Part shown: positions 8,940 to 17,985 of the stretch, in pieces
How the letters are laid out: every line of letters starts with the position of its first letter
Position numbering within the stretch: position 1 is the first letter of the stretch
Assembly: GCA_032622095.1 (NCBI GenBank)
Contig: CP136062.1
Coordinates: 5,146,001-5,210,000 of the forward strand
DNA: 64,000 bases
Direction: 5' to 3'
Source: Siphonodentalium dalli
Taxonomy: Eukaryota > Mollusca > Scaphopoda > Gadilida > Siphonodentaliidae
Program-made: the position numbers and the translations under genes
Notes under the pieces: generated by a model
Database searches by the model: none
The model's input: only the letters and a program-made list of their open reading frames with translations
Told to the model about the DNA's origin: nothing

Positions 8940-10299
8940 CTTTTTATTAAAAAATCAGACATTTTGCCTAGCTATAAGTCGGACCATAGTCCGATAAGCT
9001 TAAATTTACAGTTTGTGTGTCATGCCAGGGGAAGGGGAACATGGAAGTTTAATAATAGCTTACTAAGAGACCGAGAATATATTGACCTAATAAAAAAAAC
9101 AATATCTGAAACTGTCGACCAATATAGCATCAACAATCAGGCAGAAACAACATCCATAGACTCTGACTCTTTCAATATTAATGATCAATTACTTTGGGAA
9201 ACCTTAAAAATCATGATTAGAGGAGAGACAATAGCTTACTCATCCAAATTGAAAAAAAATAGAGATAATATTGAAAAGATACTGGAACTAAAACTAGTTC
9301 AATTATATGAAAAGCTAGATGCAGGTGATACAACTATAATAAATGAACTAGAAAGTGCCAAAACAGATCTAGGGACAATAAGAGATAAAAAAATACAGGG
9401 AATTATCACTCGCACAAAAGCTCGATGGAAAATTGAAGGAGAAAAATCGACAAAATACTTTTGTAATCTGGAAAAAAGAAGTTATATTGAAAAATCTATT
9501 CCCAGTCTAATAAAAAGCGATGGAACAGAAACAAATGATTTCCCAGAAATTTTATGTGAACAACATAACTTTTACAAAGAATTATATAGCTCAAAATTGT
9601 CCAATGACGAAGTGGTAGATGACATTTTTTGGGATGTAAATAACCCATTCTTTAACTTTTTGGAAGTGGAAGAGTCAGAAACTATGGAAGGTTGCCTACT
9701 GAACCATGAATGTAGCAAAGTCTTGAAAAAAATGAAAAATGACAAGTCGCCCGGTTCAGATGGATACACAGTTGAATTTTATAAGTTTTTTTGGAACGAT
9801 CTTGGAAAATTTGTAATTAATTCACTCAATTATGGATTTAAATCAAAAAAACTATCAACAACTCAACGATGTGGAATTATAACTTGCATACCAAAACAGA
9901 ATAGACCTAGAAACTATATCAAGAATTGGAGACCAATCTCATTACTGAATGTTGATGCTAAAATTGGATCGGCAGTCATAGCAAACCGATTAAAGAAACA
10001 TTTGCCAAACTTAATTTCTGATACTCAGCTGGGATTCTTGTCAGGTCGATACATTGGAGAATCAACTAGATTAGTATTTGATCTAATACACAAATGTGAA
10101 GAAGATAATATACCAGGTATCCTCACACTGCTCGACTTTGAAAAAGCCTTCGACTCCGTAGAATGGAGCTTCTTGGAAAAATGTTTAGTATTTTTCAAAT
10201 TTGGCCCAGATATAATCAATTGGATTAAGACCTTTTACAATGATATCTACAGTTATATAATAAATAACGGGCATTTATCAGAAAGAATAGATATTGAGA

Positions 10300-10304
10300 G
10301 GGGG
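10300..10304 (+). other. frameshift in a G-run of ORF2
   Basis: Five Gs mark the switch from the frame of 8964-10346 to the frame of 10304-12112. The conserved reverse-transcriptase order resumes without loss of residues in the new frame, so a single missing base is the simplest cause. A sequencing error cannot be excluded in a homopolymer. Confidence 0.8.
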
Positions 10305-12112
10305 TGCGCCAAGGTGACCCTCTATCTCCCTATTTATTTATCATAGCTGTCGAGATCCTCAGCTCGGCACTAAAATTTAACCCAAATATCAACGGAATTA
10401 AAATCCATGACTCGGAATATGTTTTAACTCAATATGCAGATGACCTGAGCCTCTTTCTCCGGGATGACACACAATCATTAAATACAGCACTAAACTTAAT
10501 TAATTTATTTGCAAAAATATCAGGACTGAAAGTGAACTTTGATAAAACCCAGGTTTTATGGATTGGATCGAAGCGGGGCTGTGGTGAGGAACTAAACACT
10601 GATGAACAAATATTGTGGAACCATGATAGTTCCGTAAAGATCTTAGGTATAGAACTTAATCTTTTCAACGAGGATTATATCAAGAAAAATTATATTGACA
10701 AAATAAAAAAAATAAAGAACTTATTAAATGATTGGTCATTTAGACAACTTAGTCTCATTGGAAAAACAACTATCATAAAGACTTTAGCACTCCCTATTCT
10801 GACACATTGTCTATCGGTTCTCCCATCACCATCTCAAGAAATAAAAGACATGATTCAAAAAGAATTTTACAATTTCCTTTGGTCCGGAAAAATTGATAAG
10901 ATTAAAAGAAATGTTGTAATTAATAAAACAAATTTAGGTGGGTTAAATTTCCCACATATTGACTCATTTGATAAAGCTTTGAAATTATCATGGGTTAAAA
11001 AAACATTAGACCCTTTACTAATAACTGGATGGAAAACCATATTTATAGATGATTTAGAAATATATGGAGGAAACAAAATTTGGTCTTTGAACAAAGAAGG
11101 ACTCGATATTGTTAGTTCAGACATGAACAATTTCTGGAAAAGTGTACTACATGCATGGTCTTTAGTAGAAAAAAAATCCACCACAGCCCCGGTCGACATT
11201 ATGTCACATCCAATACATTTAAATAAACATATTACTGTTAATCGTAAGAAATTTTTTGATAAAAATTGGATTAGCCATGGAATATATTTCATTAATGATT
11301 TAATGAATGAAACCGGGAATGGTTTTCTAGATTATTTCTCATTTTGCTCTATGTATGGTATTCAAACCCCATTCACTACATACCATGGTCTTTTGAATGC
11401 TATACCATCTGAATGGAAAACTATTTTGAGGTCAAATACAAAATTGGACTCTATTAATATGCAACATATTGAGACTGTGCAATCTGCAATAAAAGTATGT
11501 AAAACATTCTACCCAAAGTTTTTAGAAAATAACGCTATAAAGCCAGAACTGACACAGAAGAAATGGGATGAACGTCTTAAAAAACATATTAGCAATACAG
11601 ATTGGGAAATAATTTACTCAAATCCATATCAAATTACAGATGATACTGGTTTACAAACATTTCAATATAAAATTTCACATGATATCATTTACACAAACTC
11701 CAAACTATATAAATGTAACTTATCAGAAACTGAATTGTGTGGCTTCTGTGAAACTGCAAAAGAAACAAATTTACATTTCTTTCTTGAGTGCACAGTCTCA
11801 AAGACCTTACTCCTTCAGTTCCAAGACCTCCTGCAAAGTAAATGTAATATCACTTTTGAAATTATTCCTGATTTCATCATTCTTGGTTTGCGAAATAACA
11901 CCACTGACTCAAACATTATTGATATATGCATTTTATTATATAAGCGTTATCTATATTATTGCAAATTAAAGGCCAATGCACCAAGTATCCAAGGGCTTGT
12001 CCAATATATAAAATATTACAAAACAATTGAAACTTTCACTCCGCCAAAGTTCAAATCAAAAAAAGAAATTAATTTTAGAGAAAGATGGGAAAAAGTGAAC
12101 AGTCTGTTTTAA

Positions 12113-12393
12113 TATTGAAATACTGTAACTATTACTCTCTTTTTACTTACAATGTAGTTCTACACAAAAAAATGCGGCCTCGGGCCGACCGATTATTTAC
12201 TATGCTATCTAACATATACTACAGAAGATATACTATATGAATCTAAGCTTATATAACGATTGGAACAATTTGATTACATATCATAACTATTGATGTATAA
12301 TTATGTCTGATTTATGTATACATTTCTGTATAAGTGATTGTTGAAGATGATGATAATTTATGATCCCAATAAAAATATTAAAAAAAAAAAAAA
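12113..12393 (+). other. LINE 3' UTR, hairpin and poly(A) tail
   Basis: CGGCC (12175-12179) pairs with GGCCG (12183-12187) across a TCG loop. AATAAA (12368-12373) precedes an A-run from 12380. A 3' hairpin is known in several LINE groups as a template-recognition element. Its role here is inferred. Confidence 0.65.
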
Positions 12394-12407
12394 AACTTAA
12401 AATTTCG
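12394..12407. repeat. target-site duplication, LINE 3' side
   Basis: AACTTAAAATTTCG follows the poly(A) tail and matches 6887-6900 with one mismatch. Module E3 then continues. Confidence 0.8.
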
Positions 12408-12679
12408 AATATTAGTGTTCACTACATATATGCAAATTACCAAACACCACAACTGGCGTGTATTGCGAATCCGTGGGGTATATAAGATCTATGATTTTTA
12501 GTACGTATAGTGATGTAAAATAGATGAGTTACTGCAGAGTGTGTTTGGAGATATACTTGCAGTATAACATCAGGCGGGCGACAAAAACAATGTCTCCCGG
12601 GTCAGCGGGCGACAGTGTGATTTGTCGCCCGGCACTTGACAGGATATGGGCCAATCAGAAGGGTGGAAAATAGGGAGGA
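12408..12679 (+). repeat. module E3, right part
   Basis: Continuation of E3 after the LINE, with the octamer ATGCAAAT (12430-12437), TATATAAG (12479-12486), the GGGCGACAAA words and a CCAATCAGAAGGG stretch up to F4. Confidence 0.75.
12430..12486. promoter_or_regulatory. octamer plus TATA block of E3
   Basis: Same arrangement as in E1, with 41 bp between the octamer and the TATA element. It is separated from the E3 relic frame by the LINE, which may have silenced it. Confidence 0.5.
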
Positions 12680-12876
12680 GGATAACAATATACAGTTGTC
12701 GCCCGTTGTCTCGGGAGACATTGAGATTTGTCACCCGCTCGTGAACGGAATGTCTCCCGAGGAGCGACTCGGGAGCCATTCCGTTCTCGTTCGCTCCTCG
12801 GGAGACATTCCGTTCACGAGCGGGTGACAAATCTCAATGTCTCCCGAGAAGAAGGGCAACAACTGTTTTGTTATCC
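12680..12876. mobile_element. foldback element F4 with perfect 58-bp arms
   Basis: Terminal inverted repeats GGATAACAA (12680-12688) and TTGTTATCC (12868-12876). Inside, arms 12710-12767 and 12791-12848 are exact reverse complements, with a 23-nt loop that itself resembles part of an arm. The best preserved F element. It has no coding capacity. Confidence 0.7.
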
Positions 12877-13009
12877 GATTATACCACAGAAAATATCCTT
12901 GCCATCCACACGCACGATGTTTCACTGACTCACGAGTGCTTTCTTTCCCGATTATGTATATTTTCAGTAACTACTTATCACCCCATAGGATTTATTTTCA
13001 TTAATGTAC

Positions 13010-13195
13010 ATTCATATGTGTCAGTGATCATGGCGATCCTCACATAAAATACTTCTATGATCACATTGCAGACATCGCGGAGAATATGCGCACAGTACCA
13101 TTCATTCGCCACAAACGTTTACATTACGATGTCTACCAGCGAACATTTATAACCAACCAACCTCAAGGGATCAGCTCTTTCAATCTTGCATCATA
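13010..13195 (-). pseudogene. truncated relic frame of module E4
   Basis: Only the upstream half of the module's minus-strand frame remains, matching the E3 segment around VDNVMHTFVA. The half holding the TDIDDLTTK stretch is inside the internal deletion. Confidence 0.3.
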
Positions 13196-13311
13196 ATGTC
13201 GACATGTACAGATTTAATCTCCGAGATGTTTCGACGTAAAAAGTAAATAATAACGCTTGTCCGATAAAAAGTATCAACTTAAAAGTTCGAATAAATATTT
13301 TCACTAAATAT

Positions 13312-13368
13312 ATGCAAATTAGCAAACACCACAACTGGTGTGTTTTGTGAATCCGTGGGGTATATAAG
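13312..13368. promoter_or_regulatory. octamer plus TATA block of E4
   Basis: ATGCAAAT at 13312-13319 and TATATAAG at 13361-13368. It faces the mirrored E5 block at 13749-13805 across the centre of the inverted repeat. Confidence 0.5.
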
Positions 13369-13419
13369 ATCTATGATGTTTTAGTACGTCGTAGTGATGT
13401 GAAATAGATGAGTTACTGC

Positions 13420-13421
<2 letters not shown>

Positions 13422-13464
<43 letters not shown>
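13422..13464. repeat. (TG)n microsatellite
   Basis: About 21 TG units where other E modules have only a short GTGTGTGT, so the expansion occurred inside E4. Confidence 0.9.
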
Positions 13465-13467
<3 letters not shown>

Positions 13468-13480
13468 TTAGAAGATGATA

Positions 13481-13682
13481 TTCTTGCAATATAACATCAA
13501 GCGGGCGACAAAAACAATGTCTCCCGGCACAGCGGGCGACAGTGTAATTTGTTACCCTCCTCCTATTTTCCACCCTTCTGATTGGCCCATGTCCCGTCAC
13601 GTGCCGGGCGACAAATCACACAGTCGCCCGCTGAGCCGGGAGACATTGTTTTTGTCGCCCGCCCGATGTTATAATGCAAGAA
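13481..13682. repeat. centre of the E4/E5 inverted repeat
   Basis: The stretch 13481-13552 is nearly the reverse complement of 13611-13682, with a few mismatches. The ~58-bp centre keeps an ATTGGCCCATG (inverted CCAAT) and CACGTG. No F element is present here. Confidence 0.7.
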
Positions 13683-13748
13683 TATCTCCAAACACACTGC
13701 AGTAACTCATCTATTTTACATCACTATAATGTACTAAAAATCATAGAT

Positions 13749-13805
13749 CTTATATACCCCACGGATTCGCAAAACACACCAGTTGTGGTGTTTGCTAATT
13801 TGCAT
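13749..13805. promoter_or_regulatory. octamer plus TATA block of E5 (mirrored)
   Basis: Reverse-complement version of the E block. If transcription runs octamer-to-TATA it would converge with E4. If it runs TATA-to-octamer, the two would diverge into their own relic frames. Confidence 0.5.
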
Positions 13806-13904
13806 AAATTTGGTCGACACTAATATTCGAACTTTTAAGTTGATACTTTTATCGGACAAGCGTTATTATGTACTTTTTTCATCGAAACATCTCGAAATTA
13901 TAGT

Positions 13905-14210
13905 GCAAGATTGAAAGAGTGGATCCCTTCAGGTTGGTTGGTTATAAATGTTTGCTGGTAGACAACGTAATGCATACGTTTGTCGCGAATGAATGGTACA
14001 GTACGCTTATCCATGATATCAGACCTCTCCGCGATGTCTGCAATGTGATCATAGAAGTATTTTGTGTGAGGATCGCCATGTACTTGGGAGCACTGACACA
14101 TATATGAATGTACATTAATGAAATCGACAACTTCCCAATAGCTTTCGGGGATGACCGTTATGAAATGAACATCGCGAGTAAATTCCGCGGGCAAGGCGAC
14201 ATTGGATATT
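13905..14210 (+). pseudogene. least decayed relic frame, module E5
   Basis: Relative to other copies, E5 keeps 8 extra bases near 14081-14088 and 15 extra bases near 14010-14025, and these place both halves of the relic in one plus-strand frame. A single TGA (14104-14106) then separates the part containing HTFVANEWY from the part containing EIDNFPIAFGDD, before a TAG near 14210. The opposite strand also has a 98-codon open frame (13898-14194), so the coding strand is not settled by openness alone. No family recognised. Confidence 0.38.
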
Positions 14211-14451
14211 AGACATTGCAGAAGGTGATAACATACCTATATGGCTTATTGGTTTACATTGCATGGACCGATATTGACGATTTAACCACCAAAATGATCG
14301 TAAATAAACGCTGATTATCAAACGCTTAACGGCTTGACTATCGTTTATGGAACAGAACGATAAGTAGTTACTGAAAATATACATAATCGGGAAAGAAAAA
14401 ACTCGTGACTCAGTGCAACCATCGTGCGTGTGTATGGCAAGGATTTTTGTT

Positions 14452-14489
14452 CACCCACTGACCGACGCGCGAAACGCGTCCAGTGGGTG
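14452..14489. repeat. perfect two-stem hairpin
   Basis: CACCCACTG (14452-14460) pairs with CAGTGGGTG (14481-14489), and inside it GACGCG (14464-14469) pairs with CGCGTC (14475-14480) around a CGAAA loop with a 3-nt ACC bulge. It sits just beyond the end of module E5. The role is unknown. Confidence 0.6.
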
Positions 14490-14827
14490 TACTATATTCG
14501 TAGGACTCATGCGTTTCTGCTGAACTGAACTAGTGTCTATGCGTTTCTGCTGAGCTTCACTGACGTTTGATCGCAAATTAAAATTATAATCATTATTAAA
14601 GCACACGTTTGGATAACACCGCCATAAACTGTTTCATATTATGCTGTTGAGCTCATATCGTCAATAAAATTAGAGTTATAACTCATTAAACTAAGAATTA
14701 CTGCTAACGTATTTCTTCCAATTGGGTAACTAGATTCAGGTTGAGCTGGAACTTGAGAAATTTTTAATTTCAACCAATTGAAATGCCGCTGGAGTTGGAA
14801 AGTGTTAAGGTTGTGGGGCAACGCAAA
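14490..14827. other. unique sequence, no gene seen
   Basis: Apart from a small duplication of ATGCGTTTCTGCTGA (near 14508 and 14537), I see no gene, RNA or repeat here. Confidence 0.5.
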
Positions 14828-14835
14828 TGACGTCA
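14828..14835. promoter_or_regulatory. consensus CRE (CREB/ATF site)
   Basis: TGACGTCA is a perfect palindromic cAMP-response element, next to GCAAAT and TAAACA words and shortly before a CpG-containing stretch (CTCGCTTCGTCTCGG). It could mark a host promoter. An isolated 8-mer may be chance. Confidence 0.35.
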
Positions 14836-14869
14836 TAGTAAACAAGGCGCCTCATAATTAGTCAAAAAT

Positions 14870-15021
14870 CGTAAACAGTACATGTCTCGCTTCGTCTCGG
14901 AATCGTGATTTAAATTCATTCATTTTGACTGTTACTGTGTCCTAAGATATTAAAAACTTGTGGAATGTGCTTAGGAAGGATTGTTTTGATATCTAATAAG
15001 TGGGATTTACTTCCCAAAAAG
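14870..15021 (+). other. candidate non-coding first exon with consensus donor
   Basis: The sequence downstream of the CRE ends in AAAAAG followed by GTGAGT (15022-15027), a consensus 5' splice site. No TATA box and no long frame are seen, so it would be a 5' UTR exon whose gene lies beyond the repeats or the gap. The exon start is arbitrary. Sequence from 15028 to 15350 shows no gene I can support. Confidence 0.25.
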
Positions 15022-15350
15022 GTGAGTTTCAGGCCTGCATTTGTTCAAATTGTTGTCAATCTGTATTTAATATCTGATTCTGACAGCGCTCGTCTGCAAC
15101 TGTAATTGGCAGAATTCGCGTGTTTGACTAAACGTTTTCTCCACTCGATTCTCGCAAAATGCACAATAATCGGTCAAATTCTTTCAATAATTCTATCTAA
15201 ATACATCTTAGCTATTATTCGGATCAGATCTCCCCGTCGAGAAAGCAATATGTTGACCAAAACGACACTTGAGAAAGTTGTTTACAATTACATTTTGAGC
15301 GCACACTGCCTGCGGCACAGTACACGCTCGATTTTTATCATGAAAACAAA

Positions 15351-15870
15351 TCAATTTCTTCCATCTAAAAGATAATTACGTGCTGGACCCTGTCATTTTA
15401 GGAATATATAAGTATTCCACGCAGATATACCTCAGTCTCAGCTTAAAATTTTGAAAAATAACAGTTTTATCGACCTAAACCGATTTGAATGGGAAAATCC
15501 CGTGTTAAAATTTATCATCGAAAAAAAATAATTTCTTCCATCTAAAAAATAACTACGTGCTGTACCCTGTCATTTTAGGAATATATAAGTATTCCACGCA
15601 GACACACCAAGTCTCAGCTTAAATTTTTTTTAAATAAGAGTTTTATCGACATAAATCGATTTGAATAGCAAATCCCATGTTAAAATTTATCATCGAAAAA
15701 AATTAATTTCTTCCATCTAAAAAATAATTACGTGCTGTACCCTGTCATTTTAATAATATATTATAATTCCACACAGACACACCAAGTCTCAGCTTAAAAT
15801 TTTGAAAAATAAGAATTGTATCAACATAAATCAATTTTAATGGCAGATCCCATGTTAAATAAATTTTAGG
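15351..15870. repeat. three-copy ~175-bp tandem repeat
   Basis: TTTCTTCCATCTAAAA recurs at about 15355, 15532 and 15707 (periods 177 and 175). Each copy contains CCCTGTCATTTTA, ATTCCAC and CTCAGCTTAAA phrases. Copies are diverged but colinear. Confidence 0.8.
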
Positions 15871-15879
15871 GCCCTGCGA

Positions 15880-16637
15880 TTGTTTTCTGAGCTGTTCCAT
15901 ATTGGCCACCAGAGTCCATATTTGACAGGTTCTACCTGATAATTGTGCGACAGTACAGTCGCGTTACTTTATACGTCAACATTGGTCATTATCACCGGAC
16001 AAATTTATTTCGGTCTATCGTATCAACCCCCATGTAGCCTGACTAAGTGTCAACATTGGTCTTTATCGCTCCACTAATTTTTATCGTCTCATCAGTATGA
16101 ATTCCATATCCAATTATCCACATATAACCAACCGAACCTCTAATCCCGGTCCAATTTTTTGTTCTCCTCATCGCTATAGTCAAGTAACGTAATATTTTAT
16201 CACGTGATACTTGTACTTATATGTCTATGGTATTACTATAGTATACGGTATACGTATATTAATTGCTATTGCTTTCTATATAATCCTGGTGCCATCTATA
16301 GAGATAGAGATAATTTCAGAACCCCCCCCCCCCCAATTTGATATCATTGCCGCTACAGTACAGTCGCGATGCATCTCATGGCAACATTGATTGATATCGC
16401 TCTATAATTTATGTCAGTTCATCGTTCCCCTTTTTCTCCGAGTCTATTTAACCAACCCAACATCTAATCCCGGCCTAAATTATTATTTTTATTTTCATCG
16501 GTATACCGTAGTTGTGTTACATACATATTTTTATCATTTGATTCCAATTTGCATTGTACCACTATAGAAGTCCATAAATGACTATTCTGGCACTATATAG
16601 AGATAATTAAGATTATGACCCCCCCCCCCCATTTTAT
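15880..16637. repeat. diverged duplicated block with C-tracts
   Basis: Phrases such as CAACATTGGT, TAACCAACC followed by CTAATCCCGG, and a C-run followed by AATTTGAT or ATTTTAT occur twice (around 16040-16334 and 16350-16634), so this is an old tandem duplication. There is no gene. It runs into the assembly gap. Confidence 0.55.
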
Positions 16638-16737
16638 NNNNNNNNNNNNNNNNNNNNNNNNNNNNNNNNNNNNNNNNNNNNNNNNNNNNNNNNNNNNNNN
16701 NNNNNNNNNNNNNNNNNNNNNNNNNNNNNNNNNNNNN
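16638..16737. other. assembly gap (100 N)
   Basis: Exactly 100 Ns, a common placeholder for unknown size. The right side enters the middle of a satellite unit, so the gap lies at or inside the left edge of the array. Frames running through it are meaningless. Confidence 0.98.
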
Positions 16738-17950
16738 ATTCCCTGAACGAAAACAAACCCATACCGGAAAAAAATTTTGTAATCCGAGAAGAAATGCAAG
16801 AGTTACGGGCCCTCAAAGTTTGCAAGTGTCGGTCCCATGTGCTTGTGACCCTATCTCCTCCGAAGATGTCGAACTTTGGATGTCGTCTGATATCCCAGTG
16901 CGTGCGGTCTGAAGAGAGCACGCGATGGGCCAAATTTTGCCAGTGTCGGTTCAGTGTTGTGGGTCAGGGGAGGGGTGGTCCGGGGTACCAATTTTGTATT
17001 CTTCTCCGAATCGGATGAAACTTGGAATATAACATCCATACCCCCAACCGATCTAGAAACTGAAAGAATTTCGAAAATTCATTGAAAAATGTCAGAGTTG
17101 TGGGCCTTCAAACAATGCAAATTTGGCCCCATATGCTTGTGATCACATCTCCTCCGAAGATGTCAAACTTTGGATGTCAACTGATACGCCAATGCGTGCG
17201 GTCTGAAGAGAGCACGCGATGAGCCAAATTTTGCCAGTGTCGGTTCAGTGTTGTGGGTCAGGGGAGGGGTGGTCCGGGGTACCAAAATTTATTTCGTCTC
17301 CGAATCATATGAAACTTGATATATAACATATACCATACACGTTGATCATAAAACTGAAAACAGATTGTAAATCCGTTAAAAAATGGCGGAGATTTGGGCC
17401 CTCAAACTTTGAATGTGGGCCCGTATTCTTTCCAATAAACAAAATGTTATTCGTCTCTGAATCAGACAAAATTTATAACAAATAATCAATGTAAGTAGCT
17501 GATCACAATACTCAAAACAATTTTTAAATCCATTGGAAAATAACGGAGTTACGGGCTCTCAAAATTCGCATTTTGGGCCGGGTTTGACTATTTCCCAATC
17601 CCGTCACCCAATTTCGAGGCAGGGGTGGGGTCACTCCCAAACACTTGAGATCAACCCACACATGTTAAGGGAAAGATATAATCATCCTAATTCATATTTT
17701 CCGTCCCTTAACTGCGATTTATTGAGCTCATGATTTGCCCTATTATTATACTTCCATGGTGTAACCAAGGAAGTATATTGTTTTTCTACTGCGGCCGTTT
17801 TCTGTTTAATTGGAAATACTCAGAAACTAATGGGAGGAGGACCGCGAAATCTCTAGCGAATGTAGGCATCTAAGGTCTACTAAAAATAATGCTATCCGGA
17901 TGTTGGTCCAATATATTTTGACAGAGTTATGGCCCTTTTTCGATTATTTT

Positions 17951-17983
<33 letters not shown>
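16738..17983. repeat. satellite A, unit U0 (left-truncated by the gap)
   Basis: Matches 18484-19729 of U1. I set unit starts at TACTGGACAC just after the (ATT)n run. It holds subrepeats, the hairpin block and (ATT)n. It carries the GGAAAAAAATTTTG variant. Confidence 0.9.
17747..17983. repeat. hairpin block bounded by (ATT)n (first example)
   Basis: TATACTTCC (17747-17755) and GGAAGTATA (17769-17777) form a stem that continues as TGG/CCA around a TGTAA loop. About 170 bp later the block ends in (ATT)n. The block sits once at the end of most units and is doubled in U9, U12 and B4. It may derive from a small mobile element. Confidence 0.7.

Positions 17984-17985
<2 letters not shown>

Larger units (their letters stand above)
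8304..12112 (+). pseudogene. LINE ORF2 (endonuclease + reverse transcriptase), broken by one stop and one frameshift
   Basis: The ATG at 8304 opens an APE-type endonuclease: QN at residues 9-10, VDTH at 38-41 (D where many L1 enzymes have E), IYGPN, GDWN, then RYTW and LDYFLAS. An in-frame TAA at 8937-8939 interrupts it, and the SDHSPI motif follows in the same frame (from ~8976). The reverse transcriptase holds SPGSDG, NWRPISLLN, a DFEKAFD catalytic stretch (~10134-10154), QGDPLSPYLF and YADD (10433-10444). A one-base loss in the G-run at 10300-10304 shifts the frame between the DFEKAFD and QGDP motifs. The C-terminal CGFC..H..C cluster (~11736-11793) matches the cysteine-rich tail of L1/Tx1 ORF2. 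In active elements the protein nicks target DNA and primes cDNA synthesis there. Only two lesions in 3.8 kb suggest a young relic. Confidence 0.9.
6901..12393 (+). mobile_element. L1/Tx1-type LINE retrotransposon, near full length, inactive
   Basis: About 5.5 kb: a short 5' UTR (6901-6996), ORF1, a 452-bp spacer (7852-8303) with no supported gene, ORF2 with endonuclease and reverse transcriptase, a 3' UTR with a GC-rich hairpin (12175-12187), AATAAA (12368-12373) and a poly(A) tail from 12380. A 14-bp target-site duplication flanks it. The two-ORF layout with a coiled-coil/RRM ORF1 and an APE-type endonuclease is that of the L1 superfamily, and the Tx1 branch is common in aquatic animals. ORF2 is broken twice, so this copy cannot move on its own. 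Confidence 0.9.
12877..13552 (+). repeat. module E4 with internal deletion
   Basis: Colinear with E1 and E3 but lacking about 245 bp near 12995, where a TTT precedes CATTAATGTACATTC. It carries ATGCAAAT (13312-13319), TATATAAG (13361-13368) and an expanded TG microsatellite. It forms the left arm of a large inverted repeat with E5. Confidence 0.7.
13611..14446 (-). repeat. module E5 (reverse orientation)
   Basis: Reverse copy with TATA CTTATATA (13749-13756) and the octamer ATTTGCAT (13798-13805). It diverges from the other modules after 14446, where unrelated DNA with a hairpin begins. Confidence 0.7.

Noticed and set aside
13319..13600. A protein with a Thr-His repeat
   Set aside because: It is a translation of the (TG)n microsatellite in E4.
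16593..16933. Frames crossing the gap
   Set aside because: They include the N run and have no meaning.
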